From assembly GCA_965262455.1 (NCBI GenBank), contig CBDHFH010000008.1, positions 372,001 to 436,000 on the forward strand: a DNA stretch of 64,000 bases, read 5' to 3'. This document shows positions 9,169 to 16,770 of the stretch, in pieces. Positions within the stretch are counted from its first letter, which is position 1. Each line of letters begins with the position of its first letter. Made by a program: the position numbers and the translations under genes. This DNA is from UBA1858 sp965262455. GTDB taxonomy: Bacteria; Pseudomonadota; Gammaproteobacteria; UBA4575. The notes under the pieces were generated by a model. It had not been told where the DNA came from, ran no database searches, and worked only from the letters and a program-made list of their open reading frames with translations.

Positions 9169-10201
9169 AAGTTTGGCGAGTTCATTTGCCACAACTACTG
9201 TTGCCTCGCTGCTATTTGCAACTATTGCGCATGCGCAAGAATCTCTTGTGCTGCCAATAGAAGTTGAGCCGCTTGCTGCGGATGAGCGTATTGAGTCAGA
9301 AGGTCATGCATTAATAAACAAAATGCTCAATAACGTTAATAAAATTAACTATCAGGGTACTTTTGTATTTATGCATAGTGGTCAATTGCATTCGATGCGC
9401 ATCGTGCATGGAATTGTCAATGGACAAATGAAAGAACGCTTGACTTCATTAAGCGGTGAACCACGAGAAATTGTTCGCGATGCAGAAACCGTAACATGCG
9501 TTTGGCCGAAGCGTAGTTTGGTGACTGTCGACCCCTCTTCAGCGAATCATGGAATTCCAACCATTGTGCCTCGAGAGCTAGAGAGATTAACGCAGAATTA
9601 CAAAGTGATATCCGGCCCCAATAATCGTATCGCAGGCCATGGCTGCAAAGTGTTGGCAATTAAGCCGGTTGATCAGTTTAGATATGGATATGAGTTATGT
9701 ATTGAACCTGAAACTGGCATGCTATTGCGTTCAAAAATGATTCACCCACGTGGACATTTGCTTGAGGAAGTCATGTTTACTCATGTGCAATATCTTGATT
9801 CTGTTGACCATATAAATTTTGATTTGGAAAATGATATTGATAACTTCACTTGGCGGCGTTCACGTCAAGCAAGCGAGTATGCACAGCAACAATTAGATAT
9901 GCAAAAAGGCTGGCGTGTTTCTAAGCTGCCTCCAGGTTTTTCTGTCAGTAAAATAAGTGAGCGTATTATGACGACCAGTGATGAACCTGTTCATCATATG
10001 GTGGTGTCAGACGGTGTTGCATCTGTATCAGTCTTTATCATCAAGCCACGTCAACCGTCACACTTTTTTGAGGGTATCACTCGGCGCGGTTCAATCAATG
10101 CATTTTCCAAAGGGTTTGCTGACCATCAAATTACAGTGCTTGGAGAAGTGCCAAACGAAACAGTCAAAATGATTGGTTCGTCAATTGAACACAGAGAATA
10201 A
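9158..10201 (+). CDS. rseB: Sigma-E regulatory protein RseB/MucB
   Basis: Periplasmic protein that shields RseA from cleavage and senses mislocalised lipid or LPS. A signal peptide ends at about residue 26 (FATIAHA-QE). The lipoprotein-carrier-like N-domain begins with NKINYQGTFVFMHSGQLHSMRIVHG, and a smaller C-domain follows (GWRVSKLPPGFSVSK...). The ATG at 9158 lies inside rseA, just after an AAGG ribosome site. No rseC gene follows; the next gene is the DegP/MucD-type protease under its own promoter. Confidence 0.92.
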   Translation: MLNKSLASSFATTTVASLLFATIAHAQESLVLPIEVEPLAADERIESEGHALINKMLNNVNKINYQGTFVFMHSGQLHSMRIVHGIVNGQMKERLTSLSGEPREIVRDAETVTCVWPKRSLVTVDPSSANHGIPTIVPRELERLTQNYKVISGPNNRIAGHGCKVLAIKPVDQFRYGYELCIEPETGMLLRSKMIHPRGHLLEEVMFTHVQYLDSVDHINFDLENDIDNFTWRRSRQASEYAQQQLDMQKGWRVSKLPPGFSVSKISERIMTTSDEPVHHMVVSDGVASVSVFIIKPRQPSHFFEGITRRGSINAFSKGFADHQITVLGEVPNETVKMIGSSIEHRE

Positions 10202-10231
10202 CATCTTATTAATTAAGTGATTATCTAGTAA

Positions 10232-10259
10232 GAACTTTTCGCAATACAGCGCTGTCAAT
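10232..10259 (+). promoter_or_regulatory. Sigma-E-type promoter of the DegP-like protease gene
   Basis: GAACTT at 10232-10237, a 16-base spacer and GTCAAT at 10254-10259 match the RpoE promoter pattern. It lies about 100 bases before the TTG start of the protease gene, placing that gene in the sigma-E regulon as in E. coli and Pseudomonas. Pattern match only. Confidence 0.7.
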
Positions 10260-10362
10260 AGAGTGATTCGAATATGGACTGAATTACTGCATATAGGGAA
10301 TAACAAAATGCATCATTTGAAATTACATGTTTGTATAAAGCTGATTTAGAAGGAGAAAAGCT

Positions 10363-11793
10363 TTGTTTCAAAAATATAAAATCCATTCGTTAGTATATTT
10401 ATTCGTACTCATTTTTATAGGCATGTCAAACATTGCGTTTGCAGAGCAAGGCTTGCCAGATTTTACCAAGCTCGTAGAAGATAATTCCAACGCGGTAGTT
10501 AACATAAGCACCACAAAGCAACAGACAGTGCGACGTGGAATGCCACCCAATGTAGAGATCCCTGATTTACCGCAAGATGGTCCTTTAGGTGATTTCTTGG
10601 AAAAGTTCTTTGGTGGCCAGGGGCCGCATGAAGACTATTTTAATTCGCGCTCACTCGGCTCGGGATTTATTGTCTCTGAGGATGGTTACGTTGTAACAAA
10701 TCATCATGTCGTAAAAGATGCAGATGAAATTATTGTTAAGCTAAGTGATCGTCGCCAGCTAGAAGCAAAAATCATAGGCAGTGACCCGCGCAGTGATATT
10801 GCCTTGCTTAAGATCGATGCCAATGAATTACCTGTTGTGTTATTAGGCTCAGCTAAAGAACTTAAAGTGGGTCAATGGGTATTGGCGATAGGCTCACCTT
10901 TTGGTTTTGATCATTCGGTTACCTCAGGTATTGTCAGTGCAAAAGGACGCAGCCTACCAAATGAAAACTATGTGCCATTTATTCAGACGGATGTCGCTAT
11001 TAATCCAGGTAACTCTGGTGGCCCATTATTTAATTTAGACGGCCAAGTGGTGGGAATCAACTCGCAAATATACAGTCGCACAGGTGGTTTCATGGGGTTA
11101 TCGTTTGCCATTCCTGTTGAAGTGGCGATGGATGTGATCGATCAACTCAAAGAGCATGGATATGTTTCACGTGGCTGGTTAGGTGTTTACATTCAAGAAG
11201 TCACGCGAGAACTAGCGGAATCATTTGGCATGGAAAAACCAATGGGTGCTCTAGTAGCGAAAATTATGGACGGCAGCCCTGTTGAAGAGGCAGATATAAA
11301 AGTTGGCGATGTGATACTTAACTTTAATGGGCAGGATGTAACGAGTTCAGCTTCATTACCACCCATGGTGGGTCGAGTGCGTGTTGGAGAAGAAGTAAAA
11401 ATTAAACTTATGCGCGATAGTAAAATGAAGACCGTCAAAGTGAAAATTGGTCAACTCCCAGATACAGACAAAGCGATCGTTAGTGAAGCAACTGAAAAGG
11501 CTTCAGAGGGCATACTAGGTTTAGATGTCCGTGTGCTCACCAAAGACGAGCTCGAGGAAATGGAACTGTCGCATGGTGTACAAGTCGTGACAGTGACTGA
11601 TGGGGCAGCTAAGGATGCGGGAATTCGTAAAGGTGATGTATTGCAGCTGATTAACGGAGAGAAAATAGAAACCGTTAGCGAGCTTAAAGAGGTTGTTGAA
11701 AATCTTCCCAAAGGTAAATTTGCATCGATCCTTGTACAACGTCGCCAAGGTCCTCAGTTCTTAGCACTGAAAATGCCAGACGAAGAAAACTAG
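10363..11793 (+). CDS. degP: Periplasmic HtrA serine protease (DegP/MucD type)
   Basis: Protease/chaperone for misfolded envelope proteins. A signal peptide ends near residue 28 (IAFA-EQ). The trypsin-like domain has the triad His115 (TNHHVV), Asp145 (SDIALLKI) and Ser218 (NPGNSGGPL), followed by two PDZ domains at about residues 275-365 and 385-470. The start is TTG at 10363, set by an AGGAG ribosome site 8 bases upstream; no nearby ATG fits. It lies between rseB and lepA, as mucD does in Pseudomonas, and has a sigma-E-type promoter. MucD and DegQ are alternative names. Confidence 0.95.
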   Translation: MFQKYKIHSLVYLFVLIFIGMSNIAFAEQGLPDFTKLVEDNSNAVVNISTTKQQTVRRGMPPNVEIPDLPQDGPLGDFLEKFFGGQGPHEDYFNSRSLGSGFIVSEDGYVVTNHHVVKDADEIIVKLSDRRQLEAKIIGSDPRSDIALLKIDANELPVVLLGSAKELKVGQWVLAIGSPFGFDHSVTSGIVSAKGRSLPNENYVPFIQTDVAINPGNSGGPLFNLDGQVVGINSQIYSRTGGFMGLSFAIPVEVAMDVIDQLKEHGYVSRGWLGVYIQEVTRELAESFGMEKPMGALVAKIMDGSPVEEADIKVGDVILNFNGQDVTSSASLPPMVGRVRVGEEVKIKLMRDSKMKTVKVKIGQLPDTDKAIVSEATEKASEGILGLDVRVLTKDELEEMELSHGVQVVTVTDGAAKDAGIRKGDVLQLINGEKIETVSELKEVVENLPKGKFASILVQRRQGPQFLALKMPDEEN

Positions 11794-11833
11794 CAGTTCC
11801 CTCACACTTACCTCATAATTGCGTAGTATGATA

Positions 11834-11859
11834 AGCGGGCTTACTGAGCCCGCTTTTTT
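11834..11859 (+). terminator. Intrinsic terminator after the protease gene
   Basis: A 7-base GC-rich stem (AGCGGGC / GCCCGCT) with a 7-base loop is followed by six T. It lies about 40 bases after the protease stop codon and separates it from lepA. Confidence 0.9.
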
Positions 11860-11892
11860 ATTGTTTTCCATGCAAATTTATTTCACCCTTGA

Positions 11893-13683
11893 ATGAAACA
11901 TATACGTAACTTTTCCATTATTGCTCATATCGACCATGGGAAGTCGACGCTCGCTGATCGCTTTATTCAGATTTGTGGAGGATTGAGTGATCGAGAAATG
12001 CATGCTCAGGTGCTGGACTCTATGGATCTTGAGCAAGAGCGCGGCATTACAATCAAAGCGCAGGCGGTGTCATTACCTTACAAAGCCAAAGACGGTAACA
12101 CCTATCAACTGAATTTTATTGATACCCCTGGTCATGTCGATTTTTCTTATGAAGTGTCTCGTTCGCTGGCAGCATGTGAAGGCGCTTTATTAATTGTTGA
12201 TGCCTCACAAGGTGTCGAGGCTCAGAGTGTTGCGAATTGCTATACCGCTGTTGAATTAGGTTTAGAAGTGCTCCCTATTCTCAATAAAATAGACTTACCG
12301 GCAGCAGACCCTGATCGTGTCTGTGAAGAAATTGAAGAAGTGATTGGGATTGATGCTACTGATCCGATACTTACAAGTGCTAAAACCGGGGAAGGTGTGG
12401 AGAATGTATTGGAAGCGCTCGTCACTAATATTCCTCCGCCACAGGGTGATCCAGAAAAACCACTAAAAGCCCTGATTATTGATTCATGGTTTGATAGTTA
12501 TGTGGGTGTGATCACTTTAGTGCGCGTATTTGATGGTTGTCTGAAACCAAAGCAAAAAATTGTTTCTATGTCGACTGCGCGAACCTATCAAGTAGAAAAA
12601 CTGGGCGTGTTTACGCCCAAGCGTGAAGATCGATTGGAATTATCTGCGGGGCAAGTCGGTTTCTTAATCTCTGGGATTAAAGATATTTCCAGTGCCAAAG
12701 TGGGTGATACATTAACGTCAGTTGATAACCAAGCAGACGAACCACTGGCAGGCTTTAAAGAAGTGAACCCGAATGTGTTCGCCGGTATCTTCCCGGTGAA
12801 TTCTGATGATTATGAAAGCTTTAGGGATGCCTTAGATAAGCTGAAGTTAAATGATGCGTCGTTCTCATTTGAACCTGAAACATCATCTGCACTTGGTTTT
12901 GGTTTTCGATGTGGATTTTTAGGCATGTTGCATATGGAAATCATTCAAGAGCGCTTAGAGCGTGAATATGATTTGGATTTGATTACCACAGCACCGACGG
13001 TGGTGTATCAAATTCATTTAACCAATGGTGAGATATTAAATATTCATAACCCCTCTGAGTTGCCACCTACCAATAAAGTGGCGTCGATACATGAACCAAT
13101 CATTACTGCCAATATTCTTGTGCCGCATGACTATGTGGGCAATGTTATTACCTTATGCATTGAAAAACGTGGCGTACAAAAAAATATGGTTTATCACGGT
13201 AGCCAGGTGGGACTAACCTTTGATATTCCTCTCAATGAAGTGGTATTGGATTTCTTTGATCGGTTGAAATCGGTGAGTCGTGGTTATGCATCATTTGATT
13301 ATCATCATTCGTATTTTGAAGCCGCACCCTTGGTCAAATTAGATATTTTAATTAATGGTGAGCGTGTTGATGCCCTGTCTGTGATTGTGCATTCTGATCA
13401 CGCGCGCACTTATGGCAATGCACTCGCTGTGAAATTAAAAGATCTTATTCCAAGACAAATGTATGATGTTGCTGTGCAGGCCGCTATAGGCACACAAATC
13501 ATTGCGCGTACCACCATTAAAGCCCTGAGAAAAAATGTCACGGCAAAATGTTATGGTGGTGATATCACGCGTAAGCGTAAATTACTTGAGAAGCAGAAAG
13601 AAGGTAAAAAGCGCATGAAGCAGATCGGTAGTGTGGAAGTTCCTCAGGCAGCATTCCTTGCAGTATTAAAAGTCGATAAGTAA
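11893..13683 (+). CDS. lepA: Elongation factor 4 (LepA)
   Basis: Translational GTPase that back-translocates or rescues ribosomes under stress. The GTPase motifs are AHIDHGKSTL, DTPGHVD and NKIDLPAADP; domain II, the EF-G-like domains III and V, and the LepA-specific basic C-terminus (GGDITRKRKLLEKQKEGKKR) all follow in order. The 596-residue length is standard. In many gammaproteobacteria lepB follows lepA; here a metallo-beta-lactamase-fold gene does. Confidence 0.98.
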   Translation: MKHIRNFSIIAHIDHGKSTLADRFIQICGGLSDREMHAQVLDSMDLEQERGITIKAQAVSLPYKAKDGNTYQLNFIDTPGHVDFSYEVSRSLAACEGALLIVDASQGVEAQSVANCYTAVELGLEVLPILNKIDLPAADPDRVCEEIEEVIGIDATDPILTSAKTGEGVENVLEALVTNIPPPQGDPEKPLKALIIDSWFDSYVGVITLVRVFDGCLKPKQKIVSMSTARTYQVEKLGVFTPKREDRLELSAGQVGFLISGIKDISSAKVGDTLTSVDNQADEPLAGFKEVNPNVFAGIFPVNSDDYESFRDALDKLKLNDASFSFEPETSSALGFGFRCGFLGMLHMEIIQERLEREYDLDLITTAPTVVYQIHLTNGEILNIHNPSELPPTNKVASIHEPIITANILVPHDYVGNVITLCIEKRGVQKNMVYHGSQVGLTFDIPLNEVVLDFFDRLKSVSRGYASFDYHHSYFEAAPLVKLDILINGERVDALSVIVHSDHARTYGNALAVKLKDLIPRQMYDVAVQAAIGTQIIARTTIKALRKNVTAKCYGGDITRKRKLLEKQKEGKKRMKQIGSVEVPQAAFLAVLKVDK

Positions 13684-13808
13684 TGATGCATGGGTTTTAT
13701 ATCTAGATAGCTTAGATGACACTGTACTTAAAATACCCGCCTATTGAATATAAACGCCATGTCTTTCGTCTGTGTGATGCTTTGTCTTTTATGTGTCGGC
13801 GATCATTG

Positions 13809-14741
13809 ATGAATAGACTTCATATGAAAGCGGCAGCGCTAATATGTTTATTGTTCTCTATTCAGACACATCTGTATGCAGATTATCTGGAAGTGACCTT
13901 GCTGGGCACAGGCACGCCGCGGCCCAATATTGAGCGATTTGGAGCAGCCACTCTGGTTCAAGCCGGCGGACATAATTTTTTATTTGATGCGGGTCGTGGT
14001 ACGACTATTCGCCTTCAGCAAGCGGGATTAACGCCTAATATGATTGATAAGGTGTTTTTAACACATTTACATTCTGATCATATCTCTGGCTTGGATGATT
14101 TATGGATTACTGGATGGGTGTGGCAACGCAAGGGCATGTTAAACGTCGTCGGTCCTCGCGGTACGCATCAATTGATCGCTGGCCTCAGGGAGGCGTATGC
14201 ATCAGATATTGCTTACCGTACTGAAAACGTTCAGTTGGATTCAGAGCTAGCAAACATTAATGGTCAAGAAGTTCTCGAGGATGTTGTATTTCAGCAAGAT
14301 AGTGTCACTATACGTTCGTTCCTGGTGGAGCATGCGCCAGTGAAACCTGCGTTAGGTTACCGCATCGAGTTTGGTGATCGGGTTGTCGTTATATCTGGTG
14401 ACACTACGTATTCAGAGAATCTGATTAAACATGCACAAGATGCAGATGTTTTAATTCATGAGATTACGGCAGCGTTACCATCAATGCTAGAGAGAAATCA
14501 ACGACTTGAAAAAATTGTCGCCTACCATACCACTCCGCAACAAATGGTGCAGGTGCTAAATAAAACGAAGCCGCGTTTAGCAATTCTCTATCATGTTTTG
14601 TTGTTTGGTGTGCCTGAGCAAAAAGTATTAGATACGATAAATACTAACTACTCAGGTGATGTCATTATGGGCTATGACTTGATGCAGTTAGGCGTGGGTG
14701 ATTCAATACGTATCAAGCGGCTTAATCAAATAAATAAGTAG
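13809..14741 (+). CDS. Exported metallo-beta-lactamase-fold hydrolase (RNase Z-like)
   Basis: Contains the HLHSDH metal motif (THLHSDHISGLDDL) and the downstream ligand residues SGDT and the histidine in YHVLLFG, so the two-metal hydrolase fold looks intact. The opening strand LLGTGTPRPNIERFGAATLVQ resembles RNase Z and arylsulfatase-type members. A signal peptide (MKAAALICLLFSIQTHLYA) precedes it, so it should act in the periplasm, which argues against tRNA processing. The frame is open from 13716; I place the start at ATG 13809 (or 13824) because that exposes the signal peptide. It lies between lepA and folP with 7 bases to folP. The substrate is unknown. Confidence 0.8.
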   Translation: MNRLHMKAAALICLLFSIQTHLYADYLEVTLLGTGTPRPNIERFGAATLVQAGGHNFLFDAGRGTTIRLQQAGLTPNMIDKVFLTHLHSDHISGLDDLWITGWVWQRKGMLNVVGPRGTHQLIAGLREAYASDIAYRTENVQLDSELANINGQEVLEDVVFQQDSVTIRSFLVEHAPVKPALGYRIEFGDRVVVISGDTTYSENLIKHAQDADVLIHEITAALPSMLERNQRLEKIVAYHTTPQQMVQVLNKTKPRLAILYHVLLFGVPEQKVLDTINTNYSGDVIMGYDLMQLGVGDSIRIKRLNQINK

Positions 14742-14748
14742 TGACTTT

Positions 14749-15576
14749 ATGAGCAATATTCTCAATAAACCAGGCCCATTAATCATGGGTATTTTAAATG
14801 TGACGCCAGATAGCTTCTCTGATGGTGGGCGTTATGTAAATACACGTGATGCTGTTGCACGTGGATTGGATATGATTGAAGAAGGTGCAGATATTATCGA
14901 TATAGGTGGTGAGTCGACACGACCCGGTTCTGAACGTGTCGATGCTGTAGAGCAAAAAAGAAGAATACTCGATGTTATTTCTGCATTATCACAATCTGCT
15001 AGTAAGGAAGTAGTCATTAGTGTCGATACAACACTGAGTGATGTCGCCGAAGCAGCACTCGATGCGGGTGCTGGTTTTGTCAATGATGTTACAGGTGGCA
15101 CAGATGATGCTGATCTTATGACGCTCGTCGCTGAGAGAAATGTGCCTTATTGCATTATGCACATGCAAGGTCGTCCTCATAATATGCAAGATAATCCAAC
15201 CTATGAAAATGCAGCGCAGGAAGTCAAAACCTTTCTTATAGAGCAGGCGGCTAAACTAGAATCAATAGGTTTGGCTAAACAAAATATTATACTTGATCCC
15301 GGTATTGGTTTCGGCAAACGTACACAACATAATTTAGAATTGTTAAAACAACTACATCAACTTTGTGATACTGATTATGCGATTTTGCTAGGCACGAGTC
15401 GTAAACGATTCATGGGAGAAATTTGCGCGACGGAAGATCCTGCACAGCGCATGCCTGCTACCTGTGCAACCACGGCGTTAGGTGTTGAGGCAGGCGCTAA
15501 GATTTTCAGAGTGCATGATGTTTGGCAAAATAGACAAGCTGCTGACGTTAGTTTCGCAATTAAAAACTGCTTTTAA
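14749..15576 (+). CDS. folP: Dihydropteroate synthase
   Basis: Joins pABA to hydroxymethyl-dihydropterin diphosphate in folate synthesis. Signature motifs are present: IMGILNVTPDSFSDGG at the N-terminus, DIGGESTRPGS, and DPGIGFGKRTQHNLELL, with the C-terminal RVHDV. The length of 275 residues is usual. It needs pABA, which would also feed H4MPT synthesis through RFAP synthase (33185-34213) and PabB (43929-45299). It is probably co-transcribed with the preceding gene. Confidence 0.97.
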   Translation: MSNILNKPGPLIMGILNVTPDSFSDGGRYVNTRDAVARGLDMIEEGADIIDIGGESTRPGSERVDAVEQKRRILDVISALSQSASKEVVISVDTTLSDVAEAALDAGAGFVNDVTGGTDDADLMTLVAERNVPYCIMHMQGRPHNMQDNPTYENAAQEVKTFLIEQAAKLESIGLAKQNIILDPGIGFGKRTQHNLELLKQLHQLCDTDYAILLGTSRKRFMGEICATEDPAQRMPATCATTALGVEAGAKIFRVHDVWQNRQAADVSFAIKNCF

Positions 15577-15586
15577 ATTTTTCTGC

Positions 15587-15619
15587 AAAAACAAAGGCTA
15601 ACATATGGTTAGCCTTTGT
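15587..15619 (-). terminator. Terminator hairpin between folP and the Tyr-rich gene
   Basis: A perfect 12-base stem (ACAAAGGCTAAC / GTTAGCCTTTGT) has a 5-base loop. On the minus strand it is followed by a T run, so it best terminates the Tyr-rich gene. On the plus strand the hairpin follows folP but lacks a T run. Confidence 0.8.
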
Positions 15620-15676
15620 CGTTACTACTCAACATCCTTATTGTAATAAGTAATCTTCCATATTACTTATACATAA

Positions 15677-16063
15677 TTAATGGTGCCTTCTGTAACCATA
15701 GTTATAGTAGCGTTTACTATAGTACGGTTTTCTATAACCATAATAACGGTTTCCGTAGTCTCGGTTTCTATAATATCGATTTCCATAGTATTTATTTCCA
15801 TAGTATCGATTCCTATAGTAGCGCTTTTTGTGGCCATAGTATTTTTTATTGTAACCATGACCATAATTGTAATAGCGTTTACTATATCCGTGATGATGGG
15901 CATGTTTATCATAGCCATGATGCGCCAAGTAACCTAAAGCAAAGCCAAGAGGAATATAACGATAACCATCACTTGCAAAGGTGTTGCTTGAATAAATTGA
16001 TATTAATGAAAACAACGCTACTAATGTGCCTATTTTCGTCACTCTTTTACAGCTGCTTTTCAT
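15677..16063 (-). CDS. Secreted Tyr/Arg/Gly/Asn-rich low-complexity protein
   Basis: Protein of 128 residues with a signal peptide (MKSSCKRVTKIGTLVALF... ending in NTFA-SD), a short linker YIPLGFALGYLAHHGY, a His-rich patch (HAHHHGYSK) and a tail made of about a dozen imperfect YY-containing units such as NRYYGNKYYGN and RYYRNRDYGN. The tail is very basic and aromatic. I do not recognise a family. It has its own terminator on the minus strand and is followed upstream by a second gene of similar build. A surface-binding, matrix or metal-binding role is possible but unproven. Confidence 0.72.
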   Translation of the reverse strand: MKSSCKRVTKIGTLVALFSLISIYSSNTFASDGYRYIPLGFALGYLAHHGYDKHAHHHGYSKRYYNYGHGYNKKYYGHKKRYYRNRYYGNKYYGNRYYRNRDYGNRYYGYRKPYYSKRYYNYGYRRHH

Positions 16064-16192
16064 AAGGTTGTCTCCTTGCGTAGAGTAAATGTGATGTAAT
16101 TAATATGCACTGTTAAATATAAGATCGTATTGCTGTAATTATTCTTACATTATAAGAGAATTTATGGATTAAACTATTGTAATGTTAGATGT

Positions 16193-16225
16193 AAAAAAAG
16201 CCTCGTGAGTTTCCTCACAAGGCTT
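16193..16225 (-). terminator. Intrinsic terminator after the His/Tyr-rich gene
   Basis: A 12-base stem with one mismatch (AAGCCTTGTGAG paired with CTCACGAGGCTT on the minus strand) has a 4-base loop and is followed by seven T. It lies 25 bases after the stop codon of the 16250-16537 gene. Confidence 0.9.
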
Positions 16226-16249
16226 CTGGTTGAATTATCAGTGTTTTAA

Positions 16250-16537
16250 TTAATAACGTGAACGACAATATCTTCTTGGTTTGTAATAATGGCCTCTATA
16301 GCCATGGTGGTGCTTGTAGTGATGATGTCGATAATGTTGTGGTACATAATAGTGCTTACGCTTGTAGTGCTTATAATGGTGATGCTTGCGATGATCGTCA
16401 TAACCTATGACGATTTTAAAAGGTGAGTGACCATATCCAACTTTGCCATATATATCTCCAGCAAAACTATTACTTGATATGCAAACCATACATAGCAAAA
16501 CAGCGCTTAGTGTGAGTTTGGTGTATCGTCTTAACAT
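16250..16537 (-). CDS. Secreted His/Tyr/Lys-rich small protein
   Basis: Protein of 95 residues with a signal peptide ending near residue 26 (NSFA-GD), then a short ordered-looking segment (IYGKVGYGHSPFKIVIGY) and a tail of alternating His, Tyr, Lys and Arg (HRKHHHYKHYKRKHYY, HYRHHHYKHHHGYRGHYY). The dense histidines could bind divalent metals, but no defined family is recognised. It shares its overall plan with the neighbouring 15677-16063 gene, although each has its own terminator, suggesting independent transcription. Confidence 0.72.
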   Translation of the reverse strand: MLRRYTKLTLSAVLLCMVCISSNSFAGDIYGKVGYGHSPFKIVIGYDDHRKHHHYKHYKRKHYYVPQHYRHHHYKHHHGYRGHYYKPRRYCRSRY

Positions 16538-16680
16538 AACAAATTCTCCATGCTTTATTTCTTAGACATTAATTTCATTAAGTACATTCACCACAATATG
16601 ACCAAGGAAAATGCCTCGAATCAACGCTACTAAAATGCAGGCGTCTTGCTAGTTAAAACGAACGGGAATTTATTTGGTTG

Positions 16681-16716
16681 ACGCATAATAACCCTATAAA
16701 TGAGGCGATTATGCGT
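16681..16716. repeat. Inverted repeat downstream of the formate dehydrogenase operon
   Basis: A perfect 9-base inverted repeat (ACGCATAAT / ATTATGCGT) with an 18-base loop lies 55 bases after the fdhA stop codon. There is no T run, so it may be a 3' stabilising stem or operator rather than a classical terminator. Confidence 0.45.
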
Positions 16717-16770
16717 ATCTTTGAGTGTGACTTCGCTTAAGCATACAAAGCCACATGTTTAGCTGAGTCG

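Noticed and set aside
10281..10362. A separate small gene between rseB and the protease gene (missing rseC)
   Set aside because: The space is too short for rseC and shows no open frame with a membrane pattern; it is the leader behind the sigma-E-type promoter.
15690..15850. Short repeated units resembling a repeat array or CRISPR
   Set aside because: The repeats are in frame, code for the YYGN-type tail of the secreted Tyr-rich protein, vary between copies, and have no unique spacers of constant length.
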